64,000 bases of DNA from Azorinus chamasolen (lineage: Eukaryota; Mollusca; Bivalvia; Cardiida; Solecurtidae): positions 1,240,001 through 1,304,000 of the forward strand of contig OY755241.1 of NCBI GenBank assembly GCA_963576725.1, given 5' to 3'. Of this stretch, positions 10,864-22,420 are shown piece by piece (position 1 is the first letter of the stretch; the number at the start of each line of letters is the position of its first letter). The translations under genes and the position numbers were made by a program. The notes beneath the pieces were generated by a model. The model saw only the letters and a list, made by a program, of their open reading frames with translations, did no database searches and was not told the origin of the DNA.

Positions 10864-11225
10864 CAGTGCTCCCCCCCTACAACGGCCCTCTCAATAACGA
10901 TTCCCTCCTTACAACAACGCATGTCACTGTTTCCGAAACAACAAGGCTCCAGAAACAACGTTTTTCCATCGTATTTTCTTTATGCCTCCATCAAACCCTA
11001 TTTTGTGACCACTCTTTAGAATCGTCACTTTGTGACGATTCTAAAGAGTGGTCACAACATAGGGTTTGATTGAGACATAACCGCTTTAGTTCTCGAAATA
11101 CACATTATCTGGGGATCTGCAAACAAGCTAATTATGTTTGATTTTCCCTCTCTATAACAACTCCCTCTGAACAACACCTACAATTTTCTTGTCCCAAAGG
11201 GTGTCGTTGTAGAGAGGGAGCACTG
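10864..11225. mobile_element. A2 MITE carrying the H2 hairpin
   Basis: TIRs CAGTGCTCCCCCCCTACAAC / GTTGTAGAGAGGGAGCACTG with TA on both sides. The centre (about 10985-11075) is the H2 hairpin. An inverted sister copy is at 34445-34804. Confidence 0.88.
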
Positions 11226-11797
11226 TAACACATTCAGTACATGATATTAAATTTTGGCTGTAAGTGATGTAATTTGAAGTGTCTGCAGTAGACTATGCAG
11301 GGTGAAAATTACTCATATAAGTTGTCAAAAATGATGTTCAACATCAGCCCAACCCCAGCACTTCCTCCAGACTTTACAACCAACTGCAGATTGGAGCATA
11401 CCTCAGGCTCTGGGTGCAATGTTTTCATAATACTAATGGATGTGGGATGTTCAGACCCACTTCATCACCAGTTGGCTGTCTGTTGGTTGTTTTCACTGTG
11501 ATGGGACTTTCAGTGACCAACGTCCAGACATACAAGTTCATTGGACATAACAAATGTTTCTAGATCAAAATTATTTTTAGATTACAAGTTTTTGTGTACA
11601 GAGAATTTATAAATTCGATTGTTTTCCCTTTTAACACCTCCCCCCACCCCCTACTCCAACAACCCCCATCCCCTTAAAAAAACAACTCAAAACAATGACA
11701 GCAGCAGATTTACCTGTGATGGTGAAATGATTAATAAAACACTGCTTCATATATAGTGGGGAGGAGAGGAGTGAGGGGTGGGAAAGATAGACCAGCA
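11226..11797 (+). other. Intron without recognised repeats
   Basis: No exon, TIR or tandem structure recognised. It contains a C-rich tract (11639-11675) and a short GGGAGGAGAGGAGTGAGGGG tract. Confidence 0.5.
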
Positions 11798-12077
11798 ATT
11801 GAACTTCGATATCTCGAACTTGGATAACTCGAACTTGGGATAACTTGAACTAAAAGTTCAGTCTTTCCAAAACTTACAATACAGAATTGCTATGCATATC
11901 TAGAAACATGTGTGACAGCTTAATGCAGGTCTAAAGTAATTAGTCATTACTTTAGACCTGCACTAAGCTGTGAACTTTAGAAATTATCCAGATCAGAAAT
12001 TGGCTAACTTGAACTTGTTATCTCAAACTAATATGTGTGGTCCCTTGAAGTTCAAGATATTGAAGTTCAACTATAGT
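11798..12077. mobile_element. A3 MITE (GAACTTCGATATC ends)
   Basis: TIRs TTGAACTTCGATATCTCGAA / TTCAAGATATTGAAGTTCAA with internal copies of TCGAACTTGG. The centre is the GCTTAATGCAGGTCTAAAGT hairpin, shared with A1 elements. A second copy is at 47757-48063. Confidence 0.8.
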
Positions 12078-12186
12078 TACCTTTCCAGCACTTCATAAAA
12101 GACTGCCTAAAATGGTGGAGGGACCTAAACCTTCCTCCCCTCCCCCCAAATAAAAGTTACGATATACGGAGACAGAGAGGGGGCAA

Positions 12187-12556
12187 AAAGGCCCAGTCCT
12201 TTCTTTGTGGTGTGCGGTGGTCTAGTGGTAACGCGCTTGACTACCAACCCGGAGGTCCGGGGTTCAAATCCCAGTCCCAGAAATTTCAGAGACGCTTTTC
12301 AGTGTCTTCCACCCACACCTCCTCTCCATCCAGGGGTTTAAATGGGTACCTGTGAGCGTCACTAGCCGGTGCTGCAGCTGCATGATTGCCCCATATGTTA
12401 GCAGTGCTCAATATTGTAGGCTAATGACTCAATGACCAGGAGAGTAAATATACAGTCGGATGAGCGGTCCTTTGGACTGAAAGTAGACTATAACTAGGTA
12501 CTGGGTTTTTTTTGCTTTCCAAGGAAAAAAATGCCTAGACCTTTTTACCCCCTAGA
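12187..12556 (+). mobile_element. tRNA-derived SINE inside a short palindrome
   Basis: A-box-like TGGTCTAGTGGTAACGCG and B-box GGGGTTCAAATCCC, 36 nt apart (12221-12270), then a tRNA-unrelated body with AAATGGGTACC. The 5' and 3' halves do not pair as an acceptor stem, so this is not a tRNA gene. CCAGTCCTTTCTTT on the left and AAAGAAAGGACTGG on the right form a 14-bp inverted repeat around it. Confidence 0.8.
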
Positions 12557-12638
12557 AAGAAAGGACTGGAGGAGGGGAGTAGAGGGAACAGGACTCAGAC
12601 CTATTAAGACATAGAAACCGATATTAGAAGTGACTTAC

Positions 12639-12771
12639 TTTAGCCAGACAATTTCTGGCTGAGGGTCAGCTTCCACAGGGCAGGTGAGGTTGATATTTTT
12701 TGTAACAATGACATCTGGAGTGTCTATAGCACCGGGGTTACTAGAGTCCTTCCCCGTCAGCTTAGGAGGAA
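12639..12771 (-). CDS. HMCN1: Hemicentin-like exon 20: first half of Ig11
   Basis: 133 nt; acceptor TTTTCAG, donor AAA|GTAAGT; phase 1 in, phase 2 out. It encodes VPPKLTGKDSSNPG, INLTCPVEADPQPEIVWL and part of a Lys codon. It resembles exon 22 (VPPK, then LNCPV), as expected for a relatively recent domain duplication. Confidence 0.95.
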
Positions 12772-12939
12772 CTGAAAATATAGAAACCAATGAAATATGG
12801 AAGCCAGTGAAATATGGGAACTAATGAAAAGTTGGCTTCCCTCTGAATAATAATAATAATAATCTCTACAGGGTGAAAATTCAGATCCCATTTAGATGCT
12901 GGTGTCACAGGAACTAAACTGTCTGAAACTTTAACCTAT

Positions 12940-13191
12940 TCCCTCATAGGTTAATTTTAGACCCAAACTCCTTGAATAAATCTACCGAAAAGGAGCATTA
13001 GGGAAGTTTTAGAATTTTGTAGTTTAGAATTCATTGTGATAAATGGAGCATTTGCTCATATGGAGCAAAATGCTCTATTTATCACAATTGTTTCAAACAA
13101 CCAATTTCCTCCTAGACTATTTTTTTGACTCATTTTTACCTCTTTGACTTTCACAGAGGCGTCAAAAGGCTTCAGTATGAGGGAATGGGTT
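12940..13191 (+). repeat. T1 MITE
   Basis: TTAACCTATTCCCTCATAGG...TATGAGGGAATGGGTTAA with a slightly degraded central palindrome (13030-13095). Confidence 0.85.
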
Positions 13192-13434
13192 AATCATGTT
13201 TTCAAAAGATAAATCAGAGCCTATAGCGCCCATTTATTGCTTACAGCAACTGATTGCAAAATGCAGGATAACATCAATGTAGAAAACTCAAATGGGAGCT
13301 TTATGCATAACATTCATCTTGCATTAAGCTACAGCCTGTCTTAAAAACTGAGACTTATACTTATTTTAGGTTGTCACTGCATACACTGGTTTTACTGTTT
13401 GGTAGAATATTACTGTTTTAAGCAGTTGTGTTGC
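13192..13434 (+). other. Intron without recognised features
   Basis: A stretch with CATTAAGC and TTTACTGTT phrases but no complete element or exon. Confidence 0.4.
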
Positions 13435-13442
13435 ATGTACAG

Positions 13443-14569
13443 TAGGGGTGAAACGATTCAAAAAAATTCGATTCGATTCGATTTCGATTTTTTACAACAC
13501 GATTCGATTATTTTCGATTCGATTCGATTTAAGATTGTAATAAAAAGAATGTACTATGTAGAATAAATACTGTGTATTAACAGCTCTGAAAACAGAATGC
13601 TTGGACATATACAGGTGGAAAAATCATAATAGCCTAGTCACAGATATATCTGACTTTAACAGTCAAACCTTTCTGCAGTTTGTTTTTGACAGTTCTTTTT
13701 TATAACTGGTCACTAAAACCAAGTAAAATGGTAACACTAACATAATCAGTCTTGTCTAATTGACTAAACAGCCTAACTCTGAAGAACGTGTACGTTTTTT
13801 CTGAAAAAAGAATTTGAGCACTTGGAGGAGATGTCATGTCTCTCTTCAACTGATACAGATAGCTATCAGTTGAAGAGAGATATGACATCTCCCTGTCTCT
13901 GAGCAAAAAAGCACTAGACATTGCTGCGAGTATAGTTTTAGCCAGTTATCAATGCACAGCTTCATAAATTTGAAGCATACACAAATTTGCAACCAAGTTT
14001 ACCGGATGAAGACGAAACGTAAATGCAATACTGTGTTTTCGTTCATACGATATGACAGATTCGTCGTATTTCCTGTGTTGCAGAGAATATTTGTAAAATA
14101 ATCTTACATGTTGGTTTATTTGTGTTGTTGCTCTCGCGAAATCTGAAATCTCCACATTTGGAGCGATAGTTTTTCGGGTAGCACGTAGATTGACAGCTTC
14201 AGCATCCGACATTTTGAGAGAACACAAAGACGCTTGAATAAAGCGCCCAGACAATCAGATTAAGTGCAACGATTGCAACGTGTTATTTGATTGGCTAAAG
14301 TAGTTGGCCTTCATCCAATCGATTTGAGTCTATCAGAATTCGATGAGTATGTTTGTTTTGACAGCTCTAATGCGGGAAAACAAGTATTTCGACTTTTCAC
14401 GGCGATTTTTCACAGGTTAGTTTCATTTCGCTACCAATCATTAAGAAGCTAGCCTTTTATAATAAAAATCGAATCGAAAATGAGATCTGCTGAACCGAAT
14501 TGAACCGAACCGAATCGAGGGCAAAAGATCGCGGTTCAATTCACATCGCGATTAATCGTTTCACCCTTA
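13443..14569. mobile_element. Non-autonomous hAT element
   Basis: 1,127 bp; TIR TAGGGGTGAAACGATT on the left and AATCGTTTCACCCTTA on the right, with a perfect 8-bp duplication ATGTACAG (13435-13442, 14570-14577). Sub-terminal GATTCGATTCGATT repeats and an internal hairpin (about 13825-13893) are present. It sits exactly in the left end of an A1 MITE. Confidence 0.93.
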
Positions 14570-14574
14570 ATGTA

Positions 14575-14773
14575 CAGTAAATCCTCTCTAAACCGAACAT
14601 TGAATTAATTCTAGTATAAACATCGGTCTTAGGGACAGGTGGCAGCTTAATGCAGGGTAAAAGTAATGCAGAAAGCTCCTTTCTGCATGACTTCCACCTT
14701 ACATTAAGCAGCCACAGCCTTAAAATATCTAAATTCTTTTCTACTAGAATTCTGGTTTAGAGAGGTTTTACTG
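14575..14773. mobile_element. A1 MITE
   Basis: CAGTAAATCCTCTCTAAACC...GGTTTAGAGAGGTTTTACTG flanked by TA. The centre is the GCAGCTTAATGCAGGG hairpin. Confidence 0.88.
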
Positions 14774-14907
14774 TATTTATAAAATATTAAATTAAAGATC
14801 AATTTACAGAATTTTATAATTATTTCACAATGTCATTATTTCTTACATGATTATTCATCATCGATGTAAAGGTTTAAAGGACTATGAATATGGCATTGAA
14901 TGCTTAC

Positions 14908-15183
14908 CAAGCACTTTTAGTTCTATTTCATGGTCCACCCTCCCTGCCTCATTCACAGCCACACACTTATAATAGGCAGAGTCATCTCCCTTAGTATCAG
15001 ATATCTGCAGGGAACCATCATCCAGGAAAATCACCCCAACCTGGTTTCCAGTTATCAGCTGTTCATCCTTGTACCAAGTTATCAGGGGAGGTGGAGTCCC
15101 ACTGGCTGGACAGTTCAGTATAATTGGATTACTTTCTTCCACCTTAGAAAAGGTGGTCAGATTAGCCGGAAGACTGGGCGGAT
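14908..15183 (-). CDS. HMCN1: Hemicentin-like exon 19: complete Ig10
   Basis: 276 nt; acceptor CTTCTCAG, donor TTG|GTAAGC; phase 1 on both sides. Motifs: DPPSLPANLTTF, IILNCPASGTPPPLITWYKD and SAYYKCVAVNEAG. An A1 MITE (15201-15404) ends 17 bp from the acceptor, so only the last bases of the polypyrimidine tract are non-MITE sequence. Confidence 0.96.
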
Positions 15184-15200
15184 CTGAGAAGATAATAGTA

Positions 15201-15404
15201 CAGTAAAACCTCTCTATAATGGCCACTAAATTACATCAAGTATTTCATGTTAAATGCAGGTGGCTGGTTAACGCAAGGTGAAAGTAAAACAGAACGCTCC
15301 TATAGGAGCGTTCAGTTTTACTTTCACCTGGCTTTAACCAGTCACCTGTCCTAAATACCAGCTAATTAACACAATTTAGTAGTTGTTATAGAGAGGTTTT
15401 ACTG
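15201..15404. mobile_element. A1 MITE beside the exon 19 acceptor
   Basis: CAGTAAAACCTCTCTATAA...TTATAGAGAGGTTTTACTG flanked by TA; the core hairpin is CAGAACGCTCCTATAGGAGC-type. Confidence 0.9.
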
Positions 15405-15479
15405 TATGTTATTCTTACCTGGCAGAAAAGGGTTCACTTGTGTTCTTGAAAATAAATGCTGGTGTACAAATGTAGATGA

Positions 15480-15928
15480 TATTATCTATTATTGTAACAT
15501 TTTACTCCATATATAAGCATTTTACCACATTTGTAAACCGGATGGACCAAGGTCTGACTGTTCCGATAGGAGCTGTCCGATCAGAGTCTGCTCTCTTTGC
15601 TTATGGAAATAAATTTGATTGTACAATTTCAGTTATGGTGAATCTTTTCTATATTCCGTATTAAAGTTTTACCATACAAAAATTAAGTATTAATGAGTAT
15701 ATATGAAGTTTCCTCCATAGGTTATTTTAGATACAACCTATCTGAATGAATCTACCCAAAAGGAGCATTTACTAGAGAAAAGTAAAAGTTTAGAATTTTT
15801 AGTTTGAAACCATTGTGATAGATAGAGCATTTGCTCCTATAGGAGCAAATGCACTATTTATCACAATGGTTTCAACAGGTGATTTTTACAGAAGCATAGA
15901 AAGGCGTATTTATAGAGGAAAGGGTTAA
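15480..15928 (+). repeat. T3 fragment and T1 MITE
   Basis: T3-like core at about 15530-15610; T1 from about 15712 to 15928 with the full palindrome and GGAAAGGGTTAA end. Confidence 0.8.
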
Positions 15929-15954
15929 GCAAAGGTTTAAGTAAAGGTCTAACC

Positions 15955-15978
15955 TTGTATATATATATATATATACAT
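15955..15978 (+). repeat. (TA)n at the exon 18 donor
   Basis: About 11 TA repeats that merge with the donor GTATGTATATATA on the coding strand. Length variation would change the immediate donor context. Confidence 0.9.
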
Positions 15979-15980
15979 AC

Positions 15981-16265
15981 CATGAACTACCAACATGAAG
16001 TCTCTAGTAATAACACCAGCATTGTTTTCAACTTCACAACGATATATGCCAGACTGACTGACCATGGCTTCCGGAATGTACACGGAACCCGTTCCATCGG
16101 GATATATGAAATCATCGTATTCAAATACTGACTTCACTGCGTCATCTTTGAACCACTCCACTATAGGGAGGGGGTCTCCCGTGTTCTCACAGTTCAAAAT
16201 CACCTCCTCTCCCTTCAATACAGCCAGCTGTATTTCCACAATGTTACTGGTGAACTGAGGAGGAA
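15981..16265 (-). CDS. HMCN1: Hemicentin-like exon 18: complete Ig9
   Basis: 285 nt; acceptor TTTGTCAG, donor ATG|GTATGT, which runs straight into a (TA)n microsatellite; phase 1 on both sides. Motifs: VPPQFTSNIVEI, VILNCENTGDPLPIVEWFKD and SQSGIYRCEVENNAG. It is the longest complete exon in the window. Confidence 0.96.
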
Positions 16266-16504
16266 CTGACAAAAGAAACAAGAACGGTAAGCTAAAGGCC
16301 AGCAAATACCTGCCACCAACCTTATTCCCATAAAGTGAAAAACATTGGAAAAGCTAGTAACTCTGGTTATAGTAACAAGACTAAAGAGAAAAGTAAAGGT
16401 GCACAGGTTAAAATACTTCTAACAATAATAACAATGTTTGCCAAATTTGGCATAAATCAGTAGAATATACTCAGACAAAATTGCATCTACAGACGGACAC
16501 ACCA

Positions 16505-16925
16505 GTATACACGCCAGTCATAAGCAAACAGAGCAGACCCTGATTATAATGACTCCTGCAGGGCCCATCTGATCTAGGTCTACTCTGTATGCAAAGGTGT
16601 ATATCTATTAAGTAAAGAGTTAATGAAAAACCAATGCCTCTTTGCGACAGCCATGGCAGATACTATAAATCTGGATCCATGCTTATAAAGCTTTTTAGTT
16701 GAGTCCGAGTTTGTTCTCAAGCTTTTGATTGGTCAGATTTGAGCCTTTGGCTTGAGAACAAACTCAGACTCAACTAAAAAGTTTTATAAACATGGATACC
16801 GATCTAAATCATTTCATTAGCAGGCAGAACAGAACCTGATCAGACAGCTCCTACAGGAGCCATCTGATCTGGGTCAACTCTGTTTGGCAAGGCATAAAAA
16901 AGCGTATTTATGGAGTAAAAGGTTA
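16505..16925 (+). repeat. T3 MITEs with a nested H1 hairpin
   Basis: GCAAACAGAGCAGACCC cores at about 16530 and 16830, with an H1 hairpin (about 16674-16798) between T3 arms. Confidence 0.8.
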
Positions 16926-17014
16926 AGAATAATAATCTTTCCATGTTAGTCGCGAATTGATAATAAACAATAAGTCTGGATCTTGGTGAAGAGATGTATT
17001 TTGAAGTTGCCTAC

Positions 17015-17287
17015 CTTGCACTATAAGGGCTATAGCTTTGGATGCTTTGCCAGCCTCGTTCTCAGCAATACACTCATACAGGGCCTTGTCGTTTATGCTA
17101 GCTGAATAGATTGTCAGGCCGTGTTCATCTACAAGGAATCCTTCCATATTTGGGTCAAAGTCTGCAAGGTTTTTCCGCCACTTCACATCTGGCTTTGGGT
17201 TTCCTTCAACCCTACATGGCAGATCCACAGTTGCATTTACTGTTACAATGTATTTCTCCTCTGGTTCTCCATCAATGGTTGGAAGTA
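17015..17287 (-). CDS. HMCN1: Hemicentin-like exon 17: complete Ig8
   Basis: 273 nt; acceptor ATTCTAG, donor AAG|GTAGGC; phase 1 on both sides. Motifs: LPTIDGEPEEKYIV, VDLPCRVEGNPKPDVKWRKN and KALYECIAENEAG. The usual D-x-G before the F strand is replaced by INDKA, so the tyrosine-corner region is slightly atypical. A hAT-like element begins only about 31 bp upstream of the acceptor. Confidence 0.96.
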
Positions 17288-17318
17288 CTAGAATAAAAAA
17301 AAAATTAAGATTAAGATT

Positions 17319-18248
17319 CAGAGATGCTGCCAGGATTTCAATTTGGTGGGGGAAATCCCCCATCAAATAAAAAAAAGTGGGGGACCTACTGGGGAGGGGG
17401 GGGGGGCAGTTAACGGGCAGTAGTTATTACTAGATAATGCATCCATTTACATTTGTAAGTAAACATATTAGATCTAGTTTTCTTACATGACACATGTCTA
17501 TTAATTCTCAAATATCCCTTATAAATAATGGGCATTTTCTCCAAGCCATGCCATTGAATATTCGAACATCTAAAAGATTTGAATAGAGCTAGATTCTTTT
17601 GCTGTGGGAATATTTTCAATTGCAATATAGGAAGCTGTTCTCATAGCACTTATCAATGCCTCGGTCCTTTCATCTAATTCTGACACTTTTGACAAGTTTG
17701 AAACTCTTTTAACAACTTACTTTCAATGACAATGTTATGTGATCGGCAGACTCAGTCTGTCTTATTAGAGTTGATGTGCGGTATTTAACGCATCCATTTG
17801 CACTGAATGTGTTGGTTTTCTTTCTTTCAAAACACAAAGTAAAAGTATAATTCAAAACTTTGTTCGCCGATGATTTGAGACAAGATAGATCTAGCTGATA
17901 TGTTGTGGTCCTTCCATTTTTTTCGGATTGGACGTTTTCTAAGGATCATCATCGTGTTCGTTTTTCGAATCCGGAATAGCTGGAGGCTTTTTAATTTTCT
18001 GCTTGCATCTCCTAAGGTTTCCATAGATGAACTCACCACGGGGTGAAAGAACTCACTTATTTCCCTTTTATTACTAGACATTTTTTTCTGTCGTCTGCAG
18101 CATGCACAAAATGTCGGGAAAGTAAACCGGAAATGGTGTACATAGGCGTTTCCCCGCATCATTCTTTATTTAAATATAGATTTTTCAAAATGCGGGAACC
18201 AGTGTCAATTGTCAATTACAGGTATCCCTCTAGGGAGTTATTGATCAA
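17319..18248 (+). mobile_element. hAT-like element, copy 1, 3'-truncated
   Basis: It starts CAGAGATGCTGCCAGGATTT and matches copy 2 (43399-44552) in inverse orientation until GATCAAG at about 18246, where a T3 half begins. Minus-strand peptide remnants such as NKREISEFF are broken by stops. A G10 tract lies at 17397-17406. Confidence 0.82.
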
Positions 18249-18590
18249 GTTCTGCTCTGTTTGCTTATGATATGATATAGATATGACTCTACTCAAATTA
18301 ATATAATACATATTCATGACATCAGTAAGTTTCTTACACAAATATTCATGGAGGAAAGGGTTAACCCATTCCCTCATATTGACTTTTGACAACTCTGTAA
18401 AAGTCACTTTGTGAAACCATTGTGATAAATAGAGCATTTTTTACTATAGGAGCAAATGCTCTATTTATCACAATGGTTTCAAACTACAAAATTCTAAAAG
18501 TTTCCTTTACTCTAGTTAATGCTCCTTTTCGGAAGATTCATTCAAAGAGGTTGTATCTAAAAATAGCCTGTGAGGTAATGGGTTAAAGGT
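18246..18590 (+). repeat. T3 half and T1 MITE
   Basis: T3 right half, then T1 18359-18586 with a slightly damaged palindrome (ATTTTTTACTATAGGAGC). Confidence 0.8.
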
Positions 18591-18985
18591 GCAGGATATT
18601 ATTCGAAGATTTTCGAGAGATATGGATACAGTTGAGCAGACATACTGGCAAGCGCCATACTATATTCCTCCTATGCTGGAAGTGGAGAAGGGCATGACAA
18701 AACTACAGCAGTGTTCCCGTTTACGTCATAATCATATCTAAATACGCACCGAAAATCGTTGGAACGCAAAATAGTCAAGTACGTTGCGTCCATGGGACGC
18801 AAGATCAATGATCGAAATTTTACTGATTTAAATGAATCCAGGTAAATTAACAACTGAAACTCGGTCTTACATCAATCCGGATTAATAAACAAAGTGAATC
18901 TCACTCCATTTTCTTGACATTTTTTCCGAAATTGCAACGCATCTATAAATATCGAGTCCTGGGTTATTCCAGGTACGTAGGAGGG

Positions 18986-21900
18986 GGAAAATGGACGAAG
19001 CGTACCATTGCCGAAGCGTACCAGGACTATGCGTACCATTTCCTGGACGAAGCGTACCAATAATAAAAAACATAAATTATATTTGAATATAACACTTAAG
19101 TATTATACTAATGTATTATACAGTGTTTTAAAAATATACTCTTACAAGATTACAAGTATTGGACATCATATGCCGACTTATTAGATTCTGTGTAAGAACC
19201 CAATATGCCGATTTCTTGACATCGCCATACCGGAAATCTACAGATTACAAGTTTCCCCAACATGGTCATAATACATGTAAATGCACAAATAAACATTAAC
19301 AAAAGTCACCTGTATTGGACATCATATGCCGACATTTTAGATTCTGTGTAGAACCTCATATATGCCGATTTGTTGACATCGACATACAGGAAATCGACCA
19401 TTTACAAGTTTCCCCAACACAGTCATAATAAAATGCACAAGTATCCTTTATAAAAAATAACACCTTAGATGAACGGTTCTTATATTCTGAATTAGTTTTA
19501 AATAGCCCAAGATTTAAACAATCCAACTCTATTTACGAATCATGACCTGTGTGTATTGCGAATGATCTGGTATGCACTGCATTGAGGGTGGCACGCGTTA
19601 TGGAAAATCCGGAAATTTTATTGTACAGTAATCAATAATTTAACTCTTTCCCAATTCCAAAGTTCAATACCTACTGAATATTCTTGGCCAAATTATTTAT
19701 AATGAAATATGGACTAAATTAAAGAAATAGAACTATCAAAATCCATTAGCAAACAGAGCAGACCCTGATAAGTTAGCTCCTATAAGAGCCGTCTGATCTG
19801 GGTCTACTCTGCAGATGCGTGAAAACACGTTTATATATGAGGGCAAGGGTTAAAATATTTTAACTGCAAATATACTAGAAATTAATTAAATAAGTATGCG
19901 TGTGCTTAGAAATTGTCACTATCGTTGGTCAGTGTTTGAATAACTTGATTAAAGCGGTGAATTACTTATCCAATTAATGACTATAGTCATTATCATAACG
20001 CCTCGGTCCCAACCCCAGATAACACATTATGCAATGCACGCGTGTTTGAAACACTGGATTAAAAACGGCGAATTAATTGTCCAATTATTGACTGCAGTTA
20101 ATGTCGTTACGCCTCTCAATATGACACTTTACTCAAAATACTCAATCAGCGATATGCACGCGAATAAAAGTCACGCGCAAATGAAGACTTGACAGTCAAG
20201 AAAGCATCATGCCGGACTATCCTTGTTTAGACTGCTCATTAAACACCAAAGAACGGAGCCGGGCTGTGCAGTGCAGAAGTTTTTCTAGATGACAACACAG
20301 AAAGTGCAATACTGGTAACATTTCTTAACAATTTTCGTGTTCTTTTTTTTCAAATATTTTCAAATATTTTCCAAGTTGTCTGATCGGGAAGGTTTTGTTT
20401 GCGATTGCGAGCATAAGCTGAATTATAGAATCATTCTAAAGAAAGGTGTAACATTGTATTTGGACACGCATCTTTATATGTAGCTCTGTTAATGGTTCCT
20501 AACTATCACTGCCATGTATTCCTATTTGTTTCAAAATAGTACCTAATCAGGCGTACTTGAAATGTCTATAATGCAAGTTCAGCATCATAGAGTAGCAGCG
20601 TGTTAGATGTATAAATCTTATTCCGTTGAACATGTAATTAGTATCAATCCAAAATTTCTCCGTATTTGGAATTTGCTTTATGTTTCAGGTGTAACACCGG
20701 CACAGTATAGACATGTACCGGAAACAACAACGGGTGTTGTTACAGATATGTGTTTCATTTTATTGATTGGAGGTCGTACGGTCACCGCTCAGTCATCGTA
20801 CGGATAAGCTCGATCAGTATACACAAATAATCGTACGATGATCGTAGACAAAAACATCGCAGCCCGTAGACTTCTACGATGCCAAACAAAATCGTAGGAA
20901 AATCGCAGAGAAAGAAATCGTACGGCCTCCGTGGCAAATGTAAACTTGCCATAAGCAAATAGAGCAGACCCTAATCAGAAAACTCATATAAGAGCCGTCT
21001 GCTCTGGGTCTACTGTGTTTGCAGAGACGTAGAAAAGCGTATTCATACAGTAATGGGTTAATATACGTGAAAGGGTACGAGTCTTTAGAAATGTGCTGCT
21101 GAGTGTATGTGCTATGACATCGGGAATATTAAATTTGCAATGACACACTGTCATAGGAATTTTGGCCATGACAGAAACTAGAGAATCCAATATAGTTTCG
21201 TAAGCAAACAGAGCAGATGCTTCCTATACGAGCCATCTGCCCAGGGTCTACTGTGTTTGCAAATGCATAAAAAGAGTATACTCATTCTGTCCGTGTTCTG
21301 TTGTATGTCACTATAGTTAGTGTTTCTATTCATTTATATTAGGGTTTAGAACCACCACATGTTAACCGGGACTGAAATAAAACAATAACAATATGTGTTT
21401 ATTTTTGCCAGCCCCTTCGTTTTAAAAATTAAACATAGAAACAAATACCCGATTATAACGTTTCCTCCATAAATATTCATGTAAGAAAAAAATATGATGA
21501 GTATTATTAACTGATTTTTGTAAAGACATGTAGGCTATAGATAACATTTTGTAATTTGTAAACTACATGATTGTATAGTTATATTTCATAACCAGACATG
21601 GTAGGCCCTGGTCAGACAGCCTCTAAAGGTGTCGTCTGATCTGGATCTACTCTGTTTGCAAACGTGTATTTATGGAATAAATGGGCTAATATATCAGATT
21701 AGTGTAATCCAATTGGGTTTCTCTCGCATGGTATTATCAATACACATCCGCATTCACACACTAGCGTGTGGCCCAATGTCACGTGATTATGGGCACGTGC
21801 CAAATACACACTGGCATATAACAGTGAAAGCTGTAAGGGAATATCGGTTTTGGAACGAAGCTAAGTTCAAGTGTAAAAATTGTCTCAAAAACGATTTCTC

Positions 21901-22420
21901 ATCCTGTTTTTTCATTCTGGCTGTTTTATTTTGTGTCTGACCTGCTTGCAAATACTTTTTGTGTATGCATATGATCTTTGTTAACTTAAACTCTACGTGG
22001 CAATTACCACACAGTGAAACCCTTAGTGGAAAGTTTACACATTTCCGATATTCGCTGTACATTAAAAAAAGTGATTTGGCAGTAGCCAACACGCTGGATG
22101 GATGAATGATATTCTCAAATTCAAAGTACGTATTTTGAAAGAAACTTTGGACACCGTATTTAGGATCTTCCTCTTGTCTAGGAAAGTCGGTGTATGGGTC
22201 ATACGTTGGATAAGGGTAACCATGTGTCATGACAATACTATGCTCAATTAAAACACATTACGATAAAATATACATTAATAACATTTCTTATGTTTTCATA
22301 TAACAATAATAAAATATATTTATACCAGTTTCATATATTTGGTAAATGGTACGCTTAGACCGAAAATGGTACGCTTTGGTAATGGTACGCTACGGTAATG
22401 GTACGCTTAGTCCATAAACC
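18986..22420. mobile_element. 3.4-kb element with sub-terminal AAGCGTACC arrays
   Basis: Ends GGAAAATGGACGAAGCGTAC and, inverted, GGTTTATGGACTAAGCGTAC; 8-bp duplication TAGGAGGG (18978-18985, 22421-22428). Four AAGCGTACC-type motifs sit near each end. The interior has a ~165-bp direct duplication (about 19150-19260 and 19310-19430, ATCATATGCCGAC) and at least three T2/T3 MITEs (about 19640-19852, 20940-21060, 21590-21690). The superfamily is unclear; GG ends with 8-bp duplications occur in Merlin- and MULE-type elements. Confidence 0.85.
21787..22230 (-). CDS. Unidentified 147-aa ORF inside the 3.4-kb element
   Basis: Longest ORF in the window not explained by Ig exons or repeats. It begins about 190 bp from the right TIR, pointing inward. 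The N-terminus is rich in Tyr/Pro (MTHGYPYPTYDPY), followed by an FQNTYFEFE stretch and a CGNC pair (about residues 72-75). A possible donor CAG|GTCAGA follows residue 95. It may be a first exon of an element-encoded protein or chance; I recognise no family. Confidence 0.35.
   Translation of the reverse strand: MTHGYPYPTYDPYTDFPRQEEDPKYGVQSFFQNTYFEFENIIHPSSVLATAKSLFLMYSEYRKCVNFPLRVSLCGNCHVEFKLTKIICIHKKYLQAGQTQNKTARMKKQDEKSFLRQFLHLNLASFQNRYSLTAFTVICQCVFGTCP

Noticed and set aside
12217..12290. A tRNA gene
   Set aside because: A and B boxes are present, but the ends do not form an acceptor stem and a SINE body follows directly.
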